Source: Bacteroidales bacterium (GTDB lineage: Bacteria; Bacteroidota; Bacteroidia; Bacteroidales; B18-G4). From it: a stretch of DNA of 6,110 nucleotides. The stretch covers positions 1-6,110 of the forward strand of contig JAUXCL010000150.1 in NCBI GenBank assembly GCA_030618905.1, read 5' to 3'. Shown here one piece after another: positions 1-6,088 of the stretch. Numbering within the stretch: position 1 is the first letter of the stretch; each line of letters begins with the position of its first letter. The position numbers were made by a program, and so were the translations under genes. The notes under the pieces were generated by a model. The model made no database searches and had not been told where the DNA came from. It saw only the letters and a program-made list of their open reading frames with translations.

Positions 1-1
1 A

Positions 2-688
2 AACCATCACACAAGCTCGCTGGGAAGGGAAGGATCAGATTTCAGTGCAGCCATATTTGCCCATATCATAAATGCCCGGGAGGTGATCATCTGGAAGGAT
101 GTACCTGGTGTACTGAATGCCGATCCAAGGTATTATGAGAATACCATAAAAATAGACAGGCTTTCATACAGGGAAGCCATGGAGCTGTCTTACTTCGGCG
201 CTAAAGTGATTCACCCCAAAACCATTAAGCCATTACAAAACAAACTGATACCGCTTATTGTAAAAGATTTTTATAATCCCTCCGGGAAAGGCACCTTAAT
301 TGAAAAACTCCCGGGGAAAGAAACTACAGTTCCCTTTTACATTGTCAAGACCAACCAGGTATTGATCTCTATTTCTCCATCAGACTTTTCATTTATCGCC
401 ACCGACCATCTTCATCATATCTTCGGCCTGCTTTCAAAATATGGCATCAGGTTAAACCTCATGCAAAACTCGGCCATCAGCTTTTCCATTTGTGACGATG
501 CGCAACAGAATATTGAAAAACTGCTGGACAGCCTTCATGTAAGCTATGGTTTAAAATATAATACAGATCTGCATCTTATTACCATACGGAGGTATAGTGA
601 AAGTCTTATCGAAGAGGTCACCGGCAACCGTGAGGCCTTACTGGTACAAAGGAGCAGGAAAACAATACGACTGGTGGTTAAGGCGTGA
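2..688 (+). CDS. lysC: Aspartate kinase, C-terminal part (5' end outside the window)
   Basis: Aspartate kinase phosphorylates L-aspartate with ATP in the cytoplasm, the first step towards lysine, threonine, methionine and diaminopimelate. The open frame runs without a stop from position 2, so the gene continues past the left edge; the GTG at 83 is not the start, because the conserved LGREGSDFSAAI block (about 20-55) lies upstream in the same frame. Further kinase motifs are IWKDVPGVLNADPR (89-130) and the EAMELSYFGAKVIHPKT block (about 173-223). After these comes a regulatory part: one clear ACT domain from about nt 340 to 560, then a second ACT-like segment ending in EALLVQRSRKTIRLVVKA. ACT domains in this family bind lysine or threonine for feedback inhibition; which ligand applies here cannot be read from the sequence. 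About 228 residues are present of a family length near 420-450. No homoserine dehydrogenase domain follows, so it is monofunctional at its C-terminus. The gene ends in TGA inside a 7-bp tandem repeat. Confidence 0.95.
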   Translation, partial: NHHTSSLGREGSDFSAAIFAHIINAREVIIWKDVPGVLNADPRYYENTIKIDRLSYREAMELSYFGAKVIHPKTIKPLQNKLIPLIVKDFYNPSGKGTLIEKLPGKETTVPFYIVKTNQVLISISPSDFSFIATDHLHHIFGLLSKYGIRLNLMQNSAISFSICDDAQQNIEKLLDSLHVSYGLKYNTDLHLITIRRYSESLIEEVTGNREALLVQRSRKTIRLVVKA

Positions 689-711
689 AGCGTGAAGGGT
701 GAAGGGTGAGA
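685..711. repeat. 7-bp tandem repeat over the lysC stop codon
   Basis: Units beginning at 685, 692, 699 and 706 read GTGAAGC, GTGAAGG, GTGAAGG and a degenerate GTGAGAA. The first unit contains the TGA stop of lysC (686-688). The array ends 16 bp before the -7 promoter element of the phosphofructokinase gene and so covers the place where its -33 element should be. The repeat is directly visible; any function is unknown. Because the period is not a multiple of three, copy-number change would not extend the kinase in frame. Confidence 0.8.
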
Positions 712-727
712 AGTATTGTATAAATTT

Positions 728-735
728 TAATTTTG
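728..735 (+). promoter_or_regulatory. Bacteroidota-type -7 promoter element for the phosphofructokinase gene
   Basis: TAATTTTG is an exact match to the TAnnTTTG -7 consensus of the Bacteroidota primary sigma factor. It lies 28 bp before the ATG at 764; transcription would begin near 742, giving a leader of about 22 nt. No good -33 TTG is found at the usual distance; 706-709 reads GTGA, and the TTG at 716-718 is only 9 bp away. The leader is A/T-rich without a Shine-Dalgarno motif, which is usual in this phylum. Confidence 0.5.
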
Positions 736-763
736 CAGAAGTCTAACTTAAAATATTTCAAAG

Positions 764-1984
764 ATGAAAGGTTCAATAGCAATTATATGCGGCGGAGGTC
801 CTGCCCCGGGCATCAATTCCGTCATCAGCGCAGTGTCCAAGATTTTTTTAAAGGATGATTACAGGGTCCTGGGAATCCACGAAGGTTATAAAGGATTATT
901 TACCGAAAACCCGGACATTGTGGACATTGACTTCAGTTTTGCTGATAAGATCAAGAACCAGGGTGGATCAGCCCTGATGATGAGCCGTTTTAAGCCAAAG
1001 CATAAGGATTTCAACACCCGGCTTTTTATACAGCATGATGTGAAGCTGCTGGTCACTATTGGGGGGGATGACACTGCATCTACAGCCAACCGGATATCCG
1101 GATACCTAAGTGACAACAATATATCTATTCAGAATATTCATGTTCCGAAAACGATCGATAACGACCTGCCGCTTCCGGAAGGAACGCCTACGTTTGGGTA
1201 CCAGTCGGCTAAGGAAGAGGGCGTTAAGATCGCTTCCACCATCTATGAAGATGCGAGGACCAGCGGCAACTGGTTCATTATCTCCGCCATGGGGCGGGAA
1301 GCAGGTCACCTGGCTTTCGGCATAGGGGCAGCCTGTCATTTCCCCATGATCATTATTCCGGAGATGTTCAATAAAACCCATATCAGCTTTGATAAGATCA
1401 CGCGGCTTATCATTTCTGCCATCATCAAACGTAAATTACTGGGTATCAAATACGGGGCAGCCATCATCAGCGAGGGGGTTTTCCATTTTATGACAGATGA
1501 GGAGATCACCTCTTCAAAGATCAGCTTTACCTTTGATGACCATGGCCACCCTGAACTGGGAAACGTCAGCAAAGCTCATATATTCAACATCTTACTGCAA
1601 AGAAAGTTGAAGGAGCTAAAGATTGACGTAAAAAGCCGTCCCGAGGAGCTGGGATATGAGCTGAGATGTATCACTCCCATTGCATTTGACCTGATGTACT
1701 GCTCACTGCTGGGGTATGGCGTGAAAGAGCTGTTTGATGAAGGTAAGACCGGCTGTATGGTCACGGCTGATCCCAAAGGTGACATCGCACCCCTCTTCCT
1801 GAAAGATGTTGAAGATGAACATGGAAAGATAAAACCCAGGCTTGTCAATATAGATTCCCAGAAATTCAGGATGGTGTGCGATGATGGATTGCAGTACATC
1901 ACGGAAAAGGATTATCACCAGGCTAAACAATACTTCCCCAACCCGGAGCACTACGACTTTAGAAAGATTCTGAATTGGAAATAA
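764..1984 (+). CDS. pfp: 6-phosphofructokinase, pyrophosphate-dependent type by signature
   Basis: A cytoplasmic enzyme that interconverts fructose 6-phosphate and fructose 1,6-bisphosphate. The 406-residue protein carries the PFK fold motifs in order: GGGPAPGIN (10-18, phosphate-donor loop), GGSALMMSR (67-75), GGDDT (100-104), PKTIDND (128-134, with the catalytic Asp), MGREAG (176-181, fructose 6-phosphate binding), SEG with Glu237, and LGYELR ending in Arg301, which fits Arg252 of E. coli PfkA. In ATP enzymes such as E. coli PfkA the two donor-deciding positions are glycine (GGDGS and PGTIDND). Here they are Asp103 and Lys129, the combination known from pyrophosphate-dependent enzymes, and GGPAPGIN also fits that group. 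The reaction with pyrophosphate is reversible, so it could serve glycolysis and gluconeogenesis. The ATG at 764 is chosen because the N-terminal strand begins directly there and a -7 element lies upstream. Pyrophosphate use is inferred from residues; ATP use is not excluded, so the symbol may also be given as pfkA. Confidence 0.92.
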   Translation: MKGSIAIICGGGPAPGINSVISAVSKIFLKDDYRVLGIHEGYKGLFTENPDIVDIDFSFADKIKNQGGSALMMSRFKPKHKDFNTRLFIQHDVKLLVTIGGDDTASTANRISGYLSDNNISIQNIHVPKTIDNDLPLPEGTPTFGYQSAKEEGVKIASTIYEDARTSGNWFIISAMGREAGHLAFGIGAACHFPMIIIPEMFNKTHISFDKITRLIISAIIKRKLLGIKYGAAIISEGVFHFMTDEEITSSKISFTFDDHGHPELGNVSKAHIFNILLQRKLKELKIDVKSRPEELGYELRCITPIAFDLMYCSLLGYGVKELFDEGKTGCMVTADPKGDIAPLFLKDVEDEHGKIKPRLVNIDSQKFRMVCDDGLQYITEKDYHQAKQYFPNPEHYDFRKILNWK

Positions 1985-2048
1985 TTACCGGTTCTTTGCA
2001 GAAATACGTACTTTTCTTAATTGCATAAGTTTTTAAGCATGTTGTAAT

Positions 2049-2088
2049 ACACCTCATCCCCTGGCCCCTTCTCCTCCAGGAGAAGGGG
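2049..2088 (+). repeat. 40-nt palindromic repeat element, copy 1
   Basis: The right part is a perfect hairpin: CCCCTTCTCCT (2065-2075), CC, then AGGAGAAGGGG (2078-2088). The left part, ACACCTCATCCCCTGG, is a tail. The reverse complement of the whole unit matches 2264-2303 at 37 of 40 positions. It begins 64 nt after the stop of the phosphofructokinase gene and would be in its 3' transcript. No T-run follows the hairpin, so it is not a classical intrinsic terminator, although it may end or stabilise transcripts. It resembles small REP-like or MITE-like intergenic palindromes; no transposase is nearby. Confidence 0.8.
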
Positions 2089-2128
2089 TATCCCGCTCAT
2101 CGTAAACAATTTAACAAGACATTTAATT

Positions 2129-2230
2129 ATGGCTTTTCTCGGTAAAACATTTGATCACTTATTGCACTTAGGGGCAAATGAAGTTAAACAAGCAATTATC
2201 AGATTTGTACAAAACAATCCCCATTCCTAA
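2129..2230 (+). CDS. Possible 33-residue small protein, doubtful
   Basis: An ATG-to-TAA frame starts MAFLGKTFDHLLHLGANEV and ends NNPHS. It lies wholly between the two inverted repeats. The middle (residues 8-28) alternates hydrophobic and charged residues and could be an amphipathic helix. There is no Shine-Dalgarno motif and no convincing -7 element, and I recognise no family. A frame this short can occur by chance in A/T-rich DNA, or it could be the remnant of a longer gene. It is listed because it occupies an otherwise unexplained stretch of non-repeat sequence. Confidence 0.15.
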   Translation: MAFLGKTFDHLLHLGANEVKQAIIRFVQNNPHS

Positions 2231-2238
2231 GCTTCAAA

Positions 2239-2267
2239 CCCTCCCCCTATCCCCACCCCCATCCCCC
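2239..2267 (-). other. G-quadruplex-capable tract on the minus strand (C-rich on plus)
   Basis: The plus strand has C-runs at 2239-2241, 2243-2247, 2251-2254, 2256-2260 and 2263-2267, separated by only 1 to 3 bases. On the minus strand this is five G-runs of 5, 5, 4, 5 and 3 with loops AT, T, ATA and A, which fits the standard G-quadruplex pattern with very short loops. It overlaps the start of repeat copy 2. It would be present as G-rich RNA downstream of the minus-strand gene ending at 2392 if transcription reads that far. Folding is inferred, not shown. Confidence 0.6.
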
Positions 2268-2303
2268 TTCTCCTGGAGGAGAAGGGGTTAGGGGTTGAGG
2301 TGT
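2264..2303 (-). repeat. 40-nt palindromic repeat element, copy 2 (inverted)
   Basis: Hairpin CCCCTTCTCCT (2264-2274), GG, AGGAGAAGGGG (2277-2287), followed by TTAGGGGTTGAGGTGT. Compared with the reverse complement of copy 1 (2049-2088) only three positions differ: TT for CC at 2288-2289 and T for A at 2295. Its tail begins 88 nt beyond the stop of the minus-strand gene, so each of the two converging genes meets the same element in the same orientation in its 3' region. The copies enclose 175 nt and could pair with each other. Confidence 0.8.
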
Positions 2304-2373
2304 TTTAAAAAGAAGGAGTCAGGGGAAAAGCTCGCATCTTTGTGATGAACCATAACTTTATAAACTTTCAACG

Positions 2374-2390
2374 CTGCATGAATAATGCAG
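2374..2390. other. Short hairpin just beyond the stop of the exported-protein gene
   Basis: CTGCAT (2374-2379), a 5-base loop GAATA, and ATGCAG (2385-2390) form a 6-bp stem. It starts one base after the TAG stop of the minus-strand gene (2392-2394). No T-run follows on either strand, so a terminator role is only a possibility. Confidence 0.25.
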
Positions 2391-2391
2391 G

Positions 2392-3564
2392 CTAATTTCC
2401 CAAAATAACTTCCGCCACGTTCTTTCTAAACTTATCTACAGCGTCCATGACGATGCTTTCGTTGGAAGGATAAGGCACTTCTTTTTTTTGCACCAGGGTT
2501 TTTGTCTCTTCGCCACAGGCATTCACATTTCCATGGAGAGAGCCATACTCGTGAAGGAACACCGATTCGGCCCGTACAGGAACAGTATTCACCAACATTT
2601 TCCTGACATTATCGACATACCTGATACGCCCTTCCATGACTGCGCTTTTTCGTTGATGAGTCTCGGTAACAGTACAACTGATGGTATCAACAACATTGTA
2701 CAGATCATCCAGAATATCACGTTCTTCCTTGTATTCCAGGATCTTGATCTGATCCTTTGAAACGCTGATCCTGTCAATCACCACCCGTATTGCAAAATCA
2801 TATCTCCCCTGTTTTTTTTCCTGCGTATTTTCAGGGGAATGTTTAGCCCGGTATTCCCGGAACACTTTACCTAATTCTCCAATGATGGCATCATTCAGAT
2901 CTTTTCCGGTATTGTTAACGAGTTCAAAACGAACATCAGGTTCTCCGAGGGTAATCGCTTTTCGCAGGAGTTTGTCAATATCCCTGTACTGTTCGTACAT
3001 ATCAGCAACCAACAGGAGCTCAGAATAAGCAGTCCTGGCTTTTTGGGGGTCATCTTCTTCCAGTAATTTTCCGGCCCTGGCATAAAAATAAGCGGCCGCT
3101 TTGAGTCTGGCTTCCCTGATGTCGGGGTCATAATCTTTATAGCTGTATCCAATCTCTTCCAGGGTAGATACGGGCAATGCCCTCAACATTTTCTGTCTCT
3201 TATCAAGCTTACTGTACAACGAATAAACCTCATACCAGATACCTGGCATGCCGGTTTGCCGAAGCATAGCTATCCCATTTTCATCTACCTCGTTGGCCTC
3301 ATGGTAAAGTTTTTCAAGCTGTTGTTTCTTTTTCTCATTCCCAGGATACTGAACAAGCTTATTGACCTGTTTCCGGATATTCTCATCGTAATCATACGCT
3401 TGTGAAAAAACATTGGATGGGAAGTAAAAAAGCAGCATAAGAAAAATACCTGCCTTTATCAATTGCTCAAGAACTGTCACAGGGAAGAATTTAAACTCGT
3501 GAAAATCAAACTTTTTCACAGCTAAAATAAGGTTCCCGCTGAATAAAAAAACAGATGATATCAT
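2392..3564 (-). CDS. Exported helical-repeat (TPR-like) protein of unknown function
   Basis: I do not recognise a named family. From the ATG at 3564 the protein has 390 residues. Residues 36-54 form a typical signal peptide (IKAG, then FLMLLFYFP, then SNVFS) with likely cleavage before Gln55, a common Bacteroidota pattern; there is no lipobox cysteine. The mature part begins YDYDENIRKQV. Residues about 60-206 are mostly helical, and 150-206 has the spacing of aromatic and Ala residues seen in TPR-type repeats (EARLKAAAYFYARAGKLL, then KARTAYSELLLVADMYEQY). Residues 210-390 look like a mixed alpha/beta domain with VVIDRISVS, GRIRYVD and a C-terminal helix; two cysteines (297, 350) could form a disulfide outside the cytoplasm. 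The start is uncertain: the first 28 residues contain a second hydrophobic stretch, and GTG at 3480 or TTG at 3462 would give a signal peptide of normal length. It is transcribed away from the RND exporter gene across a 75-bp gap, so periplasmic partnership is possible but unproven. Confidence 0.75.
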   Translation of the reverse strand: MISSVFLFSGNLILAVKKFDFHEFKFFPVTVLEQLIKAGIFLMLLFYFPSNVFSQAYDYDENIRKQVNKLVQYPGNEKKKQQLEKLYHEANEVDENGIAMLRQTGMPGIWYEVYSLYSKLDKRQKMLRALPVSTLEEIGYSYKDYDPDIREARLKAAAYFYARAGKLLEEDDPQKARTAYSELLLVADMYEQYRDIDKLLRKAITLGEPDVRFELVNNTGKDLNDAIIGELGKVFREYRAKHSPENTQEKKQGRYDFAIRVVIDRISVSKDQIKILEYKEERDILDDLYNVVDTISCTVTETHQRKSAVMEGRIRYVDNVRKMLVNTVPVRAESVFLHEYGSLHGNVNACGEETKTLVQKKEVPYPSNESIVMDAVDKFRKNVAEVILGN

Positions 3565-3572
3565 AGCGATTG

Positions 3573-3580
3573 CAAAATTA
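3573..3580 (-). promoter_or_regulatory. -7 promoter element for the exported-protein gene
   Basis: Read on the minus strand this is TAATTTTG, an exact TAnnTTTG match. A TTTG lies upstream (3600 down to 3597) with a 16-nt spacer, slightly short for this phylum. Transcription would start near 3567, only a few bases before the ATG at 3564, which implies either a nearly leaderless message or use of a downstream start codon. Confidence 0.45.
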
Positions 3581-3597
3581 ATTTTTAATTTTACTCC

Positions 3598-3605
3598 AAA
3601 TTTTG
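3598..3605 (+). promoter_or_regulatory. Weak candidate -7 element for the RND exporter gene
   Basis: AAATTTTG differs from TAnnTTTG at one position and lies 34 bp before the ATG at 3640. A TTG is found at 3570-3572, but the 25-nt spacer is long. The site overlaps the upstream element of the opposing promoter, so the two genes would share control sequence. Another near match, TAATTTTT at 3628-3635, is too close to the ATG for a normal leader. Confidence 0.25.
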
Positions 3606-3639
3606 TGCTAAACTCATTATTTAGGGTAATTTTTCTTAA

Positions 3640-6042
3640 ATGTTCAAATATCTTGTACGGATCATATTGCGTTACAGGCTGATAAACATCATCGTTATCA
3701 TCCTCGCAACAGCCTTCATGGGATACAAGGCGCTTAATGTGAAACTATCCTATGAATTTGCACAGATGTTGCCGCAAAGTGATTCCACCAATATTTTTTA
3801 TAAGAAATTCAAGAAAACATTTGGAGAAGACGGGGCAGTTATGTTTAGCGCCATTCAGGCCCCTGAGATCTATGAATTAGAGAAATTCAATGCATGGTAC
3901 GACCTGACATACGATATTAAAAAAATCGAAGGCGTTGAGGAGGTTGTTTCCATTGCCAAGATCTACTACCTCGTAAAAAATGACAGCATCAAGAAATTTG
4001 GGTTTGAACTGATTGTCAAAGAACGTCCGGAAAGTCAGCAGGAGGTTGACAGTCTCAAACAGATCATTTTCTCCTATCCCTTCTATAAAGGGATCTTATA
4101 CAATCCTGAGACAGATGTAACCCTGCTTATGATTACCCTGGATAAAAAGGTATTAAATACCAAAAACAGGGTTGCATTGATCAACCAGATCAAAAGAAAA
4201 ACTGATGAGTTCGGGGAAGAAAATAATATTGAGATGCATTACTCAGGTTTGCCTTACATCCGTACCAAAACATCCGAAAAGGTACAAAAGGAACTTATCT
4301 CTTTTATTTTCATGGCATTGATTATTGCAACGATCATATTGCTGATCTTTTTCCGTTCAGGGAAAGCTGCTTTTTTCACCATAATCATCGTTATCATCAA
4401 CGTTATCTGGGTGCTGGGCATCATGTCGCTATTAGAATATGATATTAATATACTGACAGGTATTTTGCCCCCGTTGATCATCGTGATCGTTGTAGAAAAC
4501 TGCATTTTCCTTTTGAATAAGTACCACGACGAATACAGAATACACGGCAACAAGATAAAAGCGCTATCAAGGGTTGTACGGCGTATCGGAAATGCCAATC
4601 TACTCACCAATGCCACAACTGCTGCAGGTTTCGCCGCTTTCATTGTGACCGGCAATAAAATCCTGGTGGAGTTTGGGATAACGGCATCCCTGAGCATATT
4701 ACTTGCATATCTGCTAACTCTTTTTTTGATCCCGATCATATTCAGTTTACTGCCTCCTCCCAAAAGCCGGCATATCCGCCATCTTGAAAGAAGCCTGGTA
4801 AACCGTATTATCGACAAAGTTGTTTTCCAGGTCCAGCATCACAGGAATGTCATTTATATTGTTACCATAATTTTGGTCTGCATCGGGATTATCGGGGCTC
4901 TAAAGCTGCGGGTCACCGGGAACATTGTGGACGATATTTCAAAAAAAGACCAGCTTTACAAAGACCTGATCTTCCTGGAGAAGAATTTCAATGGGGTGAT
5001 GCCCCTGGAATTCTCTATAGACACCAAAAAGAAAAGAGGTGTCATGAAGCTTTACAACCTGCAAAAAATCAATGAGTTGCAGAAAGTCCTTAAGAGATAC
5101 CCGGAATTATCGAAATCAATATCACTGGCAGAAGTCGTAAAGATTGCACGTCAGGCATTCTATCGTGGGAATGAATCATACTACGACATGCCCAACAGCC
5201 AGGAATTGAATTTTATGGCCCGGTACCTGCCGGATATGAAATCCGGCAAAAGAACCATTATCAATTCCTTTGTCGACACCAATCTGCAGGTGACCAGGGT
5301 CAGCACCCAAATGAGGAACATCGGCACCAATGAGATCCAAAGGATACAGGAAGAATTGAGGCCGGAGATCGATTCCATATTTCCACCATCCAAATATAAT
5401 GTTGAAATAACCGGCACAAGTATTGTCTTTCTCAAAGGCACCCAGTATCTTATAAAAAATCTGACTACAAGTCTGCTCCTGGCAATCTCAGTCATATCGG
5501 TATTGATGGCGTTGCTGTTCACTTCAGCCAGGATGATCCTGATCTCCCTGATCCCCAATATCCTTCCTCAGATCATGACAGCAGGTATGATGGGATACCT
5601 GGGAATACCGATAAAGCCTTCCACCATTCTGATCTTCAGTATTGCCCTGGGAATTTCGGTTGACAATGCCATTCACTTTTTATCACGGTACAGGCTTAAT
5701 CTCCGGCTGAACAACTGGCAGATCAAATCATCAGTGATCGCAGCCCTCAGGGAAACAGGTTATAGTATGATCTATTCTTCGGTTGTGTTGTTCTTCGGTT
5801 TTGCGATCTTTATTACATCTTCCTTTGGGGGCACGGAAGCGATGGGGTACCTGATATCCTTTACCCTGGTCATGGCACTTTCATCAAACCTCTTTTTGTT
5901 ACCTTCGCTGTTGCTGACACTCGATAAACGGATCACTACCAAATCGTTCAGGGAGCCTTTGCTGGATATCTTTGACGAAGAAATAGATATTGAACTGGAA
6001 GAGCTTCAGATAGAAAGGCTGGATACTAGAGGCAGGGCTTAA
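3640..6042 (+). CDS. RND-superfamily exporter, MMPL/COG1033-like inner-membrane transporter
   Basis: This 800-residue protein has the duplicated layout of RND transporters. Each half has one membrane helix, a large extracytoplasmic domain and five more helices: TM1 about 14-32, loop 33-218, TM2-6 about 219-368, TM7 about 403-421, loop 422-606, TM8-12 about 608-760. After TM1 the sequence YEFAQMLPQSDSTNIFYKKF, and after TM7 NIVDDISKKDQLYKDL with GVMPLEFSID, are typical of COG1033-type predicted exporters. The TM10 motif GISVDNAIHFLSRY carries Asp675, the expected proton-relay residue; the equivalent TM4 motif, VVENCIFLLNKY, has Glu286 instead. Such proteins use the proton gradient to move lipids or other hydrophobic molecules out of the inner membrane; the substrate here is unknown. 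The length fits the two-domain permeases of this group rather than the roughly 1,050-residue AcrB type, and no membrane-fusion protein gene is visible beside it. The tail after TM12 is strongly acidic (FDEEIDIELEELQ). The ATG at 3640 gives a normal short N-terminus before TM1, and no other good start is near. Confidence 0.9.
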   Translation: MFKYLVRIILRYRLINIIVIILATAFMGYKALNVKLSYEFAQMLPQSDSTNIFYKKFKKTFGEDGAVMFSAIQAPEIYELEKFNAWYDLTYDIKKIEGVEEVVSIAKIYYLVKNDSIKKFGFELIVKERPESQQEVDSLKQIIFSYPFYKGILYNPETDVTLLMITLDKKVLNTKNRVALINQIKRKTDEFGEENNIEMHYSGLPYIRTKTSEKVQKELISFIFMALIIATIILLIFFRSGKAAFFTIIIVIINVIWVLGIMSLLEYDINILTGILPPLIIVIVVENCIFLLNKYHDEYRIHGNKIKALSRVVRRIGNANLLTNATTAAGFAAFIVTGNKILVEFGITASLSILLAYLLTLFLIPIIFSLLPPPKSRHIRHLERSLVNRIIDKVVFQVQHHRNVIYIVTIILVCIGIIGALKLRVTGNIVDDISKKDQLYKDLIFLEKNFNGVMPLEFSIDTKKKRGVMKLYNLQKINELQKVLKRYPELSKSISLAEVVKIARQAFYRGNESYYDMPNSQELNFMARYLPDMKSGKRTIINSFVDTNLQVTRVSTQMRNIGTNEIQRIQEELRPEIDSIFPPSKYNVEITGTSIVFLKGTQYLIKNLTTSLLLAISVISVLMALLFTSARMILISLIPNILPQIMTAGMMGYLGIPIKPSTILIFSIALGISVDNAIHFLSRYRLNLRLNNWQIKSSVIAALRETGYSMIYSSVVLFFGFAIFITSSFGGTEAMGYLISFTLVMALSSNLFLLPSLLLTLDKRITTKSFREPLLDIFDEEIDIELEELQIERLDTRGRA

Positions 6043-6080
6043 GGTAAAGAATAACAATTAGTAACTATTTAGATGATTAT

Positions 6081-6088
6081 TAAATTTG
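6081..6088 (+). promoter_or_regulatory. -7 promoter element for a gene beyond the right edge
   Basis: TAAATTTG matches TAnnTTTG exactly, 39 bp after the stop of the exporter gene. The -33 region is weak (TTAG at 6058-6061, 19-nt spacer). The window ends in AGGAG (6106-6110), which could be a ribosome binding site of the next plus-strand gene. This suggests the next gene has its own promoter and is not only co-transcribed with the exporter. Confidence 0.4.

Noticed and set aside
83..688. GTG at 83 as the true start of the aspartate kinase
   Set aside because: The same frame is open back to position 2 and encodes the conserved LGREGSDF motif upstream, so the gene is cut by the window edge.
1106..1902. 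Several antisense and overlapping frames within the phosphofructokinase gene
   Set aside because: The plus-strand frame holds all catalytic motifs; the others are composition shadows.
2016..2034. Intrinsic terminator behind the phosphofructokinase gene (CTTA ... TAAG then TTTTT)
   Set aside because: The stem has only four A/T-rich base pairs, too weak to call despite the T-run.
2049..2303. CRISPR array or insertion sequence in the convergent gap
   Set aside because: There are only two copies, in opposite orientation, with no regular spacers and no transposase gene.
2335..2343. Plus-strand promoter around CATCTTTG
   Set aside because: It misses the first base of TAnnTTTG, has no -33 partner, and no plus-strand gene follows before the minus-strand coding region.
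4254..4817. Long antisense frame (187 codons) inside the RND exporter gene
   Set aside because: It lies wholly opposite strongly conserved transmembrane coding sequence and its translation shows no recognisable family; it is a shadow of the real gene.
5181..5558. Second antisense frame (125 codons) inside the RND exporter gene
   Set aside because: It is opposite the extracytoplasmic domain and TM8 of the exporter, with no motif or promoter of its own.
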